Shown here piece by piece: positions 33,744 through 41,847 of a stretch of DNA of 64,000 nt. The DNA is from DASUCS01 sp041166385 (GTDB lineage: Bacteria; Actinomycetota; Acidimicrobiia; Acidimicrobiales; JACDCH01), in assembly GCA_041166385.1 (NCBI GenBank), contig JBEEFW010000025.1, forward strand, positions 1-64,000. Direction: 5' to 3'. The position numbers were made by a program, and so were the translations under genes. Under the pieces are notes generated by a model. That model made no database searches. It saw nothing but the letters and a program-made list of their open reading frames with translations, and was not told the origin of the DNA. Each line of letters opens with the position of its first letter. The stretch's first letter is position 1.

Positions 33744-34496
33744 CTACATAGACGCGGTCATGCCGCCGTCGACGACGATGTACGTACCGGTCACGTAACT
33801 CGCGTCGTCGGACAGCAGGAAGCGCACGACCTTGGCGATGTCCATCGGGTCGGCGATGCGGCGCATCGGGATGCGTTGCTCGAGCTGCGCTCGGGCGGCC
33901 GGCATGCTCAACAGCGGTGCGAGCATCGGCGTGTCGACCGCGCCCGGACACACGGCATTGATGCGGATGCCCTCGGGCGCGAACGCGTGCGCCATCGAGC
34001 GCGTGAGCCCCAACAGTCCGGCCTTTGACGAGCAGTAGGCCGGCAGCATGCCGTTGCCGCTGAGGGCTTCGACGGACGCGATGCCCACCACGGCCGCGCC
34101 CGCACCCACTTCACGCAGATGCGGGAGCAGTTCCTTCACGAGCAGCGCCTCGGCGCGCAGGTTCACGTCGAGCACTGCGTCCCACGCCGCTTCGTCGATG
34201 AACGGCACGGGCATCGGCCCGCCGATGCCGGCCGCGTGTACGAGTCCGCCGATCGGACCGAGCGCGTCCCGCGCCTCGGCGGCGGCACCGGCGAACGTCT
34301 CCGACTCGGTGACGTCGAGCCAGCGTCCGATCGCGGCGACACCGAACCTCTCCGTCGCTTCTTTGGCGGTTGCTTCCGCGCCGGCGCTGTCGAGGTCCCA
34401 CGCCGCCACCGGCCGGCCCGCTTCCGCGAGCGCGAGCGCGCACGCCCGGCCGATGCCGGAGCCACCTCCCGTGACGATGACTGCAGAGGTGCTCAT
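33744..34496 (-). CDS. Short-chain dehydrogenase/reductase
   Basis: Classical SDR of 250 residues. The Rossmann motif is TGGGSGIG near the N-terminus, with D in AWDLDSAG suggesting NAD rather than NADP preference. The active site has YCSSK preceded by GIASVEALSGNGMLPA carrying the catalytic Ser, and the C-terminal SYVTGTYIVVDGGM is typical. The ATG is 11 nt downstream of the PaaX-type regulator, suggesting one transcript and control by that regulator. The substrate is unknown. Confidence 0.92.
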   Translation of the reverse strand: MSTSAVIVTGGGSGIGRACALALAEAGRPVAAWDLDSAGAEATAKEATERFGVAAIGRWLDVTESETFAGAAAEARDALGPIGGLVHAAGIGGPMPVPFIDEAAWDAVLDVNLRAEALLVKELLPHLREVGAGAAVVGIASVEALSGNGMLPAYCSSKAGLLGLTRSMAHAFAPEGIRINAVCPGAVDTPMLAPLLSMPAARAQLEQRIPMRRIADPMDIAKVVRFLLSDDASYVTGTYIVVDGGMTASM

Positions 34497-34507
34497 GTGA
34501 GGGACTC

Positions 34508-35404
34508 CTAGGGGATCGATTCGATGAGGTCGTCGAACGAACGGAAGAGCGCAGGACGGTTGTGCTGCTCGCGCAACAGCAGCGCGAGCCGGCGACTGCG
34601 CACGAGCAGTTCGCGAGCGGCGCGGCCGGGCCACGGGCGGGGGAGAAGCTCGGGCGGCAACAGCGGATCGTCCGAGAAGATCTCGGAGAACTCGACCGTG
34701 ACCGACAACGCGCCCGGAAGGAACACGGCGTCGGCCAGACGTTCGCGTCGCTTGCGCATGGCCTCGAGCGCGTCCGGTACGCCTTGGTAAGAGGCGACGA
34801 ACTGCTCGTACCGCGCGGCGATCTCGTCGATCGGCCACAGCCGCTTCACCAGCTCGCGCGGGTCGGTGACGCCACCGATGTTGAGATCGTCCGTCGACGC
34901 CTGCGTGACCGCGTCGTCGACACCGAGTCGCTCGGCCTCGCCGGCCACGTCCTTGTCCCAGCGATGCGGCGATACGTACAACCCGTTGGCGATCGCCGCG
35001 CCCCCGAGGGCCAGCAGCCGATCGCGGAACGCGTCGCGCGCCGACCGCCGCGCCTCAGGAATCGCGAATGACACGAGCCGCCACTTTCGATCCCACCCCC
35101 GTCCGGCATGGTCCTGCACGTACGCCAGTCGGTGTCGCTCCATGTTGCTGCCGAGCGCCTTCATACCCTGCTCGGTGGCGAGGTACTGGGCCGACCGACC
35201 GCTGCCCTCGCGCCGGAACAGCCCTTCCTGCACGAGGCGCCGTAAGCACGACCGCACCTGGTCGGGGGTCTGACCGCAGGCCTCGGCCACTGGGAGCAGC
35301 TCGTCCGCCAGGATCGTGCCGTCCTCATGGGCCATGCCGAGCACCAGCACACGGGTGGGCACGACGGTCGTCGCCGGGACGGTCGTTCTCGCCACGACCG
35401 TCAC
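34508..35404 (-). CDS. PaaX-family transcriptional regulator
   Basis: A 298-residue winged-helix repressor like PaaX of the phenylacetate pathway, which binds an aryl-CoA ligand. The N-terminal HTH (about 25-85, including CLRRLVQEGLFRREGSGRSAQYLAT) is followed by WDRKWRLVSFAIPEARRSARDAFRDRLLALGGAAIANGLYVSPH, the PaaX core, and a C-terminal ligand domain. No paa catabolic genes are adjacent; the SDR downstream is the likeliest target. The GTG start follows cysH by 34 nt. Confidence 0.88.
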   Translation of the reverse strand: MTVVARTTVPATTVVPTRVLVLGMAHEDGTILADELLPVAEACGQTPDQVRSCLRRLVQEGLFRREGSGRSAQYLATEQGMKALGSNMERHRLAYVQDHAGRGWDRKWRLVSFAIPEARRSARDAFRDRLLALGGAAIANGLYVSPHRWDKDVAGEAERLGVDDAVTQASTDDLNIGGVTDPRELVKRLWPIDEIAARYEQFVASYQGVPDALEAMRKRRERLADAVFLPGALSVTVEFSEIFSDDPLLPPELLPRPWPGRAARELLVRSRRLALLLREQHNRPALFRSFDDLIESIP

Positions 35405-35438
35405 TCTGCACGACCGCTACGAAAAGGTCAACTGGGAC

Positions 35439-36131
35439 CTACATGTCGTGGAGGCCGCACTCCGTCTTGTCGAGGCCGGCCCACCGTCCTGCTCGGGGAT
35501 CGTCACCGTTGCCGACGGGCTGCGTGCACGGCATGCACCCGATCGACGGATAGCCCTGCTGCGTGAGCGGGTTCACCGGCACGTCGTGATCGGCGATGTA
35601 GCCGGCCACATCGTGGTCGCTCCACGTGGCAAGCGGATTGATCTTCACGAGGCCGCGCAAGTCCCGGGCGATGATCGGCGCGTTGTCGCGCGATGCCGCC
35701 TCGACGCGGCGCAGGCCGCTCATCCACGCCGCCTTGCCCATCAGCGCTCGGTCGAGCTGACCGACCTTCACCGCCGAGCAGCAGTTCTCCGGGTCGATCT
35801 TCCACAGCTCTTCGTCGTGATGCTTGACGGTCATGATGCGGAGGTTGAGTCCGTACCGACGGCGCACGGTTTCGACCGTGTCGAGCGTCTCGGGAAAGTG
35901 GTAGCCGGTGTCGATGAAGACGACTTCGATCGCGGGGTACACCTTCACTGCCAGATCGACGAGCACCGCGTCGGTCATCGACGCGCTCAAGCACAGGTGC
36001 GGTGCGAAGTTGTCGACGCCCCACTGGATGATCTTCGACGCCGGCAACCGCTCGAACTCGCGATTGAGCTCTGCGAGCTCCTCGTCGGTGTACTGCGGCA
36101 GGCTCGCCAGCGGGTTCGGCTCGAGAATCAT
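35439..36131 (-). CDS. cysH: Phosphoadenylyl/adenylyl-sulfate reductase
   Basis: Thioredoxin-dependent reductase of sulfate assimilation, 230 residues. The paired cysteines C117-C118 and C199/C202 (GCMPC) form the 4Fe-4S site that marks APS reductases rather than cluster-free PAPS reductases. The catalytic Cys is in the C-terminal ECGLH. The product sulfite is taken by the sulfite reductase encoded two genes upstream. The ATG overlaps the stop of a 29-codon ORF by ATGA. Confidence 0.95.
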   Translation of the reverse strand: MILEPNPLASLPQYTDEELAELNREFERLPASKIIQWGVDNFAPHLCLSASMTDAVLVDLAVKVYPAIEVVFIDTGYHFPETLDTVETVRRRYGLNLRIMTVKHHDEELWKIDPENCCSAVKVGQLDRALMGKAAWMSGLRRVEAASRDNAPIIARDLRGLVKINPLATWSDHDVAGYIADHDVPVNPLTQQGYPSIGCMPCTQPVGNGDDPRAGRWAGLDKTECGLHDM

Positions 36132-36217
36132 GCGCCGGCCTCCTGCGTCGGCACGTCGCCTGATTCAGCGGCTTCGCCGCCGAGCTGTGCCTCTTGGATC
36201 GCCCTCCGGGCGATCAT
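36128..36217 (-). CDS. 29-residue translationally coupled ORF in the sulfate-assimilation operon
   Basis: A short frame starting MIARRAIQEAQL, with an acidic, small-residue C-terminal half. Its ATG overlaps the sulfite reductase stop (ATGA) and its TGA overlaps the cysH ATG (ATGA), so a ribosome finishing the reductase must pass through it to reach cysH. Two precise overlaps argue that it is translated. It may be a small partner peptide, or act only to set cysH expression. No homologue is known to me. Confidence 0.6.
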   Translation of the reverse strand: MIARRAIQEAQLGGEAAESGDVPTQEAGA

Positions 36218-37983
36218 GTCGCGCACTCCGAGTCGCCGGTCTCCGCGACGTACGGACCGGTCTCGTCGTAATCGACGTAGAACTCCGGCCCGTCCTCGGG
36301 CAGCGGGAACTCGTCGAGCTCCTTCAAGTCCGCGGCGACTGCCTTTGCGCCGCCGACACGATCGAGCCACGAACGAAAGACCTCGCCGGCCTCACGCTCG
36401 TTCGCGAACCGACGCACGACTCGTACGGCGGCCTCGGGCGCGTTCTTTGCGGGAAGGCGCAAGGCCTTCTCCCCGAAGTGCACCTGCGTCTGACCGACAT
36501 AGCCGCCGAGCAACATCTGGTAGCCGGGCGCAGCTTTGCCATGTGCGCGACGCTCCGCCCCGAAGAAGCCGATGTCGGAGATGTGGTGCTGACCACACGA
36601 GTTCGTGCAGCCGGAGATATTCGTGCGGATACCACCGACGTCGGCGAGACCCTCCGCTTCGAGTGCCGCGCTGATGGCGTCGGCGAGGCCGCGTGACTGC
36701 GTGACGGCGAGGTTGCACGTGTCGGCGCCTGGGCAGGCCACGACATCTCGTGCGAGCTCGGCGCCGGCTTCGGCCATGCCGATCGTGGTCAAACGGTCGA
36801 ACAGGCGGGGGAGCTGCTCCTCTGTGAGACCGCGGAACGCAAAGTTCTGACGGTTCGTGACTCGAACGTCGAGCCCGAGTTCACGCTGGATCGACGCGAG
36901 CGCACGGAATTGATCGGACGTGACGTCGCCGAGCTTGGCGTAGGCGATCGCCGACACCGTGCCCTTGGCGTTGCCCCGGATCACGTTCGCTTCCTGCCAG
37001 CGCTCGTAGGCGCCGGTCGCGCGGATGCTCACCGGCACGCCCTGGCCGACCGGCGTCGGCGCGATGGTGGCGTGCAACCCTGCGGGGGCGTCGCCTTCCT
37101 TCTGTACGACCTCGGGAATCCCGCCCGGCCACGACGAGGAGGCGAGCAGGAACTTGCGCTCCTTCAGGATGCGGGCCTGCAGCTCGTCCCAGCCCATCGT
37201 GTCGACGAGCCACTTCATGCGGGCGCGGAGCTTGTTGTCGCGATTGCCGTGGTTCGAGAACACGCGCAGGATCGCTTCGAGCGTCGGCATGAGCTCTTCG
37301 CGCGTCGTGAACTCTTCGAGCGCGAGTGCGGGATGCGGGTTGGCGCCGAGCCCGCCGGCGACGAACACGCGGAAGCCACCCTCGAGCTCACCATTCTCGT
37401 TGCGCCGCGCGGTGCCGACCACGCCGACGTCGTTGAACATGGCTTGGCCGCAGTCGGTGTCGCAGCCGGAGAAGTTGATCTTGAACTTGCGGGGCAGCCG
37501 CTGCGCGAGTGGGTGCCGCAGGAAATGCTGGAACGCGGCCTCGGCCCAAGGCGAGACGTCGAGCACCTCGAATGGGCAGGCGCCGGCGAGATGGCAGGCC
37601 ATCACGTTGCGCACGGTGTCGCCGCAGGCCTCGCGCGACGTCATGCCGACTGAGGCGAGCTCGCGCAACAACGCGGGAACGGTCTCGAGCTGGACGAAGT
37701 GGAACTGGATGTTCTGGCGGGTGGTGATGTGGCCCCAGCCGCGCGAGTACGTGTCGGCGAGGTGGCCCATCAGGTCGAGCTGCTCGGGCAGAAGGCTGCC
37801 GTACGGGACCTTCACGCGGACCATCTGGTTGTGGCCACCCTGGCGCTGGCCGTAGATGCCGTTGTTCAGCCGGAAGACCCGGAACACATCGTCGTCGAGG
37901 TCGCCCGCGATGTACCGCGAGAGGTGTGTCTCGAACTTGGCGATGTCGGCCAGCTGAGCCGGATCGATCTCACGCTGCAGCAT
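36214..37983 (-). CDS. sir: Ferredoxin-dependent sulfite/nitrite reductase
   Basis: Siroheme and 4Fe-4S enzyme reducing sulfite to sulfide with six electrons; 589 residues in two homologous halves. Cluster/siroheme cysteines are C417 and C423 (CPGADTC) and C459 and C463 (CTNSC). The anion-binding Arg/Lys lie in ITTRQNIQFHFV and the NFSGCDTDCGQ region. Operon association with an APS-type CysH favours sulfite over nitrite. A ribosome site AGGAG lies 8 nt before the ATG. It is followed by the coupled 29-residue ORF and cysH. Confidence 0.95.
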   Translation of the reverse strand: MLQREIDPAQLADIAKFETHLSRYIAGDLDDDVFRVFRLNNGIYGQRQGGHNQMVRVKVPYGSLLPEQLDLMGHLADTYSRGWGHITTRQNIQFHFVQLETVPALLRELASVGMTSREACGDTVRNVMACHLAGACPFEVLDVSPWAEAAFQHFLRHPLAQRLPRKFKINFSGCDTDCGQAMFNDVGVVGTARRNENGELEGGFRVFVAGGLGANPHPALALEEFTTREELMPTLEAILRVFSNHGNRDNKLRARMKWLVDTMGWDELQARILKERKFLLASSSWPGGIPEVVQKEGDAPAGLHATIAPTPVGQGVPVSIRATGAYERWQEANVIRGNAKGTVSAIAYAKLGDVTSDQFRALASIQRELGLDVRVTNRQNFAFRGLTEEQLPRLFDRLTTIGMAEAGAELARDVVACPGADTCNLAVTQSRGLADAISAALEAEGLADVGGIRTNISGCTNSCGQHHISDIGFFGAERRAHGKAAPGYQMLLGGYVGQTQVHFGEKALRLPAKNAPEAAVRVVRRFANEREAGEVFRSWLDRVGGAKAVAADLKELDEFPLPEDGPEFYVDYDETGPYVAETGDSECAT

Positions 37984-38038
37984 GAAGGAGTCTCCTGAGA
38001 GCGGGCCTGAAAAACCGACCTGCCTGATCGGGATTCAC

Positions 38039-38067
38039 AGTGTTCCAAACCCGAGTCACCGGATCAA
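38039..38067 (-). promoter_or_regulatory. Probable promoter of the sir-cysH operon
   Basis: Minus-strand TTGATC (38062-38067), 17-nt spacer, AACACT (38039-38044), giving a leader of roughly 50 nt before the sir ATG. No SAM riboswitch pattern was recognised in the leader. Confidence 0.4.
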
Positions 38068-38099
38068 CATTCCCCGGCGTGACGCTTGTTTCCTGCGGC

Positions 38100-39455
38100 T
38101 CAGCGGTCGCGGCCCGCCCGGAGCAGCTCAGCAACGCGAAAGGCCAGGTCAAGGGATTGCCGCCCGTTGAGCCGGGGGTCGCACATGGTCTCGTAGCGGT
38201 CGTCGAGGTCGGCGTGCCCCAGCTCCTCGGCCCCCCCGAGGCACTCGGTCACGTCGTCGCCGGTCAACTCGACGTGCACGCCTCCGGGCCAGGTGCCCGC
38301 TTCCTGGTGGGCGGCGAAGAACCCGGCGATCTCGTCGATGATCACGTCGAAGTCCCGGGTCTTGCGGCCGGTGTCGGACGTGAACGTGTTGCCGTGCATG
38401 GGGTCGCAGCACCAGACCACCGGGTGTCCGGCGTCGGTCACGGCTCGCAGCACTGGCGGCAGCATGCGCCGCACGTTGCCCGCACCCATGCGGGTGACCA
38501 GCGTGAGGCGCCCGGGCACGCGCTCGGGATTCAGCGCTTCGCACAGCGCCACCGCCTGGTCGGGTGTGGATGATGGACCCAGCTTCACGCCCAGCGGGTT
38601 GCGGATACCCCTTGCAAACTCGATGTGCGCCCCGTCGAGCTGCCGTGTGCGCTCGCCGACCCACAGCATGTGCGCCGAGCAGTCGTACCAATCCCCGGTC
38701 AGGGTGTCTTCGCGCGTGAGGGCTTCCTCGTACCCGAGGATCAGCGCCTCGTGGCTCGTGTAGAAGTCGACCTCGTGGAGCTTCGGCTCGGACTCGGTGT
38801 CGAAGCCGCACGCCTTCATGAAGCGCAGTGCTCGCTCGATCTCGCCGGCCACCTGCTCGTAACGCTGCCCTTGTCGGCTCGACGCGACGAAGTCCTGATT
38901 CCACTGATGCACCCGTGAGAGGTCGGCGAAGCCTCCCTTGGTGAACGCACGCAGCAGGTTCAGCGTGGCGGAGGACTGGTGGTACACGGACAGCAGCCGT
39001 TCCGGGTCGGGAGTGCGGGCGGCGGCCGTGAATGCGATGTCGTTGACCATGTGGCCCCGGAATGCCGGGAGCTCGGCGCCGTCGATGGTCTCGGTGGCCT
39101 CCGTGCGAGGCTTGGCGAACTGGCCGGCGATGCGTCCGACCTTCAGCGCCGGAACGCCCGACGAGTACGTCAGCACGACCGCCATCTGGAGGATGACCTT
39201 CAACTTGTCGCGGATCTCGTTCGCGGAGAACGAGTCGAACGACTCGGCGCAGTCGCCTGCCTGGAGGAGGAAGGCCTCGCCGTTGGCGACCCGCCCGAGG
39301 TCCTGCGTGAGGCTGCGGGCCTCGCCGGCGAACACCAGCGGCGGCAGCGAGCCCAGCTGCTTCAGAACGCGGTCGAGCGCCGCTTCATCCGGCCATTCGG
39401 GCTGTTGGTCCGCGGCGCGGTCGCGCCAGGAGGAGGGCGACCAGTCGGAGGACAC
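38100..39455 (-). CDS. aroG: Class II DAHP synthase
   Basis: 3-deoxy-D-arabino-heptulosonate-7-phosphate synthase, the first step of aromatic amino-acid synthesis, joining PEP and erythrose-4-phosphate. The 451 residues are of class II (plant/actinobacterial) type. The metal and PEP site are seen in LLQAGDCAESFDSF, RIAGQFAKPR, TLVTRMGAGN, VVWCCDPMHGNTF and the C-terminal YETMCDPRLNGRQSLDLAF. The GTG start has CAGGCT 6 nt upstream, one base from the common -10 hexamer. It is divergent from the alpha/beta hydrolase gene. Confidence 0.96.
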   Translation of the reverse strand: MSSDWSPSSWRDRAADQQPEWPDEAALDRVLKQLGSLPPLVFAGEARSLTQDLGRVANGEAFLLQAGDCAESFDSFSANEIRDKLKVILQMAVVLTYSSGVPALKVGRIAGQFAKPRTEATETIDGAELPAFRGHMVNDIAFTAAARTPDPERLLSVYHQSSATLNLLRAFTKGGFADLSRVHQWNQDFVASSRQGQRYEQVAGEIERALRFMKACGFDTESEPKLHEVDFYTSHEALILGYEEALTREDTLTGDWYDCSAHMLWVGERTRQLDGAHIEFARGIRNPLGVKLGPSSTPDQAVALCEALNPERVPGRLTLVTRMGAGNVRRMLPPVLRAVTDAGHPVVWCCDPMHGNTFTSDTGRKTRDFDVIIDEIAGFFAAHQEAGTWPGGVHVELTGDDVTECLGGAEELGHADLDDRYETMCDPRLNGRQSLDLAFRVAELLRAGRDR

Positions 39456-39508
39456 GTCAAAAGCCTGACTGGTTGGGGCCCACCGCGCAAAGCGCGATTG
39501 TTGCGACC

Positions 39509-40255
39509 GTGAACTACTTCACCGCCGACGGCAAAGGTGCCCCCCTCGTACTGCTCCACGGGGGGCTCTCCGACAGCAGCGCCTGGATGCTGCAGTTCCC
39601 GGCGCTGACCACGTGTTTTCGGTGGTACGCCTTCGATCGGCGGGGCCATGGGCAGACGCGGGACACGGACGAGCCGTTTCACTACGAGGACATGGCCCTC
39701 GAGACCATCTCGTTCATCGAACGAGCGGTCGGAGAGCCGGCCCACCTCGTCGGCTGGAGCGACGGCGGCATCGTCGCCCTTCTGGTTTCGATGCGGCGGC
39801 CTGACTTGGTTCGGCGACAGGTCTTGATTGGCGCCAACTTTCACCACGATGGGCTGCTCCCGGGGTTCGACACGGGCGACGATCCGGAAGCACCGGACCT
39901 GCTGATGATCAGGTCGATGTACAACGCAATCGCCCTCGATCCCGCGCGCTGGCCAGTCTTCTACGAGAAGTCAATGGCGATGTGGAGGTCCGAGCCGACG
40001 ATGACCGTCGATGACCTCAGAGGAGTGACGGTTCCCACCCTGGTGCTCGTGGGTGATGACGACTGCATTCACCACTCCCACACTGTTGAGCTCTTCGAGA
40101 ACATCCCGGAAGCTCAGCTCGCCGTCGTGCCGGGGACGTCGCACATGCTGCAAATCGAGAAGCCTGCGCTCGTCAACCAGCTCATCATCGAGTTCCTCGA
40201 TACGGACGAGCCCCCCGACACTCTGTTCCCGATGCGCCGCGCGCACCTGGACTGA
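39509..40255 (+). CDS. Alpha/beta hydrolase
   Basis: A 248-residue hydrolase. The oxyanion-hole motif is HGG in LVLLHGGLSDSSAW, the nucleophile elbow is GWSDGG, the acid is in LVLVGDDDCIHHSH and the His in VPGTSHMLQIEKP. The substrate is unknown. GTG 39509 (VNYFTADGKG) is preferred over a TTG 36 nt upstream because -10-like GATTGT lies 7 nt before it. The last base is 1 nt from the convergent sigma-factor stop. Confidence 0.88.
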   Translation: MNYFTADGKGAPLVLLHGGLSDSSAWMLQFPALTTCFRWYAFDRRGHGQTRDTDEPFHYEDMALETISFIERAVGEPAHLVGWSDGGIVALLVSMRRPDLVRRQVLIGANFHHDGLLPGFDTGDDPEAPDLLMIRSMYNAIALDPARWPVFYEKSMAMWRSEPTMTVDDLRGVTVPTLVLVGDDDCIHHSHTVELFENIPEAQLAVVPGTSHMLQIEKPALVNQLIIEFLDTDEPPDTLFPMRRAHLD

Positions 40256-40256
40256 A

Positions 40257-41087
40257 TCAGGCGGCGTCGACCCTGGAGGCAGCCTCTTCGCGAACGGTGT
40301 TGACCGCTCGCTTCACCAGGCGGCGGGCCGCTTCCGCGGTCACCCCGAGCTCGTCACCGACTTCGCGGTAGCTGCGCTTGCGACCGTCGTGGATACCGAA
40401 GCGCTGTTCGACGGCGTAGCGAGCGCGAGGCTCGAGCACGTCGAGCAAGCCAGTGACCAACGAGTCCTGCTCGCGATCGAGCAGCAAGTCCTCGGGCCCG
40501 GGCTTCGGATCTCCGATGAGATCGATCAGCTCGGACCCATCGTCGTCGCCCACCGGGCGATCGAGCGATGTAGGGGTCGTGAGGCGGTGCAAGCGAGCGT
40601 GCTCGTCGTCGAGCTCGTCGCTGTCGCCGGCCACGGCACGCAGCGCTGCCCGGAGGCTGGCCGAACGGTCACCGGGGAGCCGGACGAGGCTGGCCTTCTG
40701 GTCGAGCGCCCGGCCGATGGCCTGGCGGATCCAGAACGTCGCGTACGTGGAGAACTTGAAGCCCTTGCGCCAGTCGAACTTGTCGACGGCGTGCTCGAGA
40801 CCCAGGTTGCCTTCCTGGATCAGGTCGAGCAGCTCCATGCCGGGGGGCATCGGGTAGCGACGAGCGATGCTCACGACGAGTCGCAGGTTCGCTCGGATGA
40901 ATCGGTCCTTGGCTGCGGCCGCCGCCTTCACGGCTTGGCGCAGCTCACGCGACTTTTCGCCTGCATCCAGGCGCGTCGCAGCCTCGCGCCCACGCTCGAT
41001 CACCTGGGAAAGCTCTCGCTCTTCCATGGCGGTGAGGAGGGGCACGAGGCCGATCTCGTTCAGGTACAGACCAACGGAATCACTCAT
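40257..41087 (-). CDS. RNA polymerase sigma-70 family factor (group 2-like)
   Basis: A 276-residue sigma factor. Region 1.2 is SVGLYLNEIGLVPLLTAMEERELSQ; region 2, DRFIRANLRLVVSIARRYPMPPGMELLDLIQEGNLGLEHAVDKFDWRKGFKFSTYATFWIRQAI condensed across about 90-155, contains the -10-reading helix. A shortened region 3 follows, then region 4 with RSYREVGDELGVTAEAARRLVKRAV. It lacks the long acidic N-terminus of the housekeeping factor, so it is probably an alternative group 2 sigma. The ATG of MSDSVGLYL has GAAGG 7 nt upstream. Confidence 0.9.
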   Translation of the reverse strand: MSDSVGLYLNEIGLVPLLTAMEERELSQVIERGREAATRLDAGEKSRELRQAVKAAAAAKDRFIRANLRLVVSIARRYPMPPGMELLDLIQEGNLGLEHAVDKFDWRKGFKFSTYATFWIRQAIGRALDQKASLVRLPGDRSASLRAALRAVAGDSDELDDEHARLHRLTTPTSLDRPVGDDDGSELIDLIGDPKPGPEDLLLDREQDSLVTGLLDVLEPRARYAVEQRFGIHDGRKRSYREVGDELGVTAEAARRLVKRAVNTVREEAASRVDAA

Positions 41088-41256
41088 GTCACGGCCTTCA
41101 ACGGAAACTACTGGTGTGTCATTCCCAACCCATAGAACCCGATACCCCTGCGGAAGGGGAATCCATTTTCGACGGGCCCGATGACAGACTGACCAGCGTG
41201 TACGCACCGCGTGACCTTCCCGGAAGTCCTGTGACTTCGGTCACCGGATCCTCGCG
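41088..41256. other. Divergent intergenic region, sigma factor / pncA
   Basis: 169 nt, the longest non-coding stretch in the window. It contains a CCCCT-GCGGA-AGGGG imperfect hairpin, a TTCCCGGAA palindrome and the CRP-like site listed separately. The sigma-factor promoter could not be fixed. Confidence 0.5.
41230..41245. promoter_or_regulatory. CRP/GlxR-like site upstream of pncA
   Basis: TGTGA-N6-TCACC, 9 of 10 defined positions of the CRP consensus. The same bases form a GTGAC-TTCG-GTCAC hairpin with a stable UUCG loop, 12 nt before the pncA start. Confidence 0.4.
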
Positions 41257-41847
41257 ATGAGTGATGTGCCCTTTGATCCGGCTGTCGCGCTGGTCGTGGT
41301 GGACGTGCAGAACGACTTCGCCGATCCCAACGGGAGCCTGTCGGTGAGCGGCGGCGAGGCGGTGGTGGACACCGTCAACGGGCTGGTCGCGGAGGCCGTC
41401 GCCGCTGGATCGCAAGTGGTCTACACGCAGGATTGGCACCCGCCGATCACGCCGCACTTCGAGACGGACGGCGGGATCTGGCCAGTGCACTGCGTGGCCG
41501 GCACGTGGGGGGCGGAGTTCCACCAGGCGCTGCGCGTCGTAGGCAAGACCGTGCGGAAGGGGACCGCGGGCGAGGACGGGTACTCCGGGTTCACGATGCG
41601 CGATCCTGTGACGGGCGCCGAGCATTCGACCGGGCTCGCGGAGCTGCTGCGGTCGCAGGACGTGACGCACGTGGTGATCGTCGGTCTGGCCACGGACTAC
41701 TGCGTCCGGGCCACCGCACTCGACGCGATCGATCTCGGGTTCCGGGTGACCGTTGTCCGGGCCGCGGTCGCAGCCGTCGACGTCTCGCCCGGTGATGGCG
41801 AGCGCGCCCTGACGGAGCTCGCGACGGCCGGCGTGTCGCTGGCGTGA
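41257..41847 (+). CDS. pncA: Nicotinamidase
   Basis: Hydrolyses nicotinamide to nicotinate in NAD salvage (and activates pyrazinamide in mycobacteria); 196 residues. The catalytic triad is Asp in VVVDVQNDF, Lys in VGKTVRKGT, and Cys in VGLATDYCVRATALDA. Metal ligands are in YTQDWHPPITPHF. pncB, using the product, overlaps its stop by GTGA. Confidence 0.95.
   Translation: MSDVPFDPAVALVVVDVQNDFADPNGSLSVSGGEAVVDTVNGLVAEAVAAGSQVVYTQDWHPPITPHFETDGGIWPVHCVAGTWGAEFHQALRVVGKTVRKGTAGEDGYSGFTMRDPVTGAEHSTGLAELLRSQDVTHVVIVGLATDYCVRATALDAIDLGFRVTVVRAAVAAVDVSPGDGERALTELATAGVSLA

Noticed and set aside
36218..36370. Longer version (80 residues) of the small ORF between sir and cysH
   Set aside because: The extension lies inside the sulfite reductase gene and is Arg-rich shadow sequence; the ATG at 36217 with ATGA overlap is the natural start.
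37984..38099. SAM-type riboswitch ahead of the sulfite reductase gene
   Set aside because: The leader of about 50 nt is too short and none of the conserved SAM-I or SAM-IV core patterns I know could be matched.
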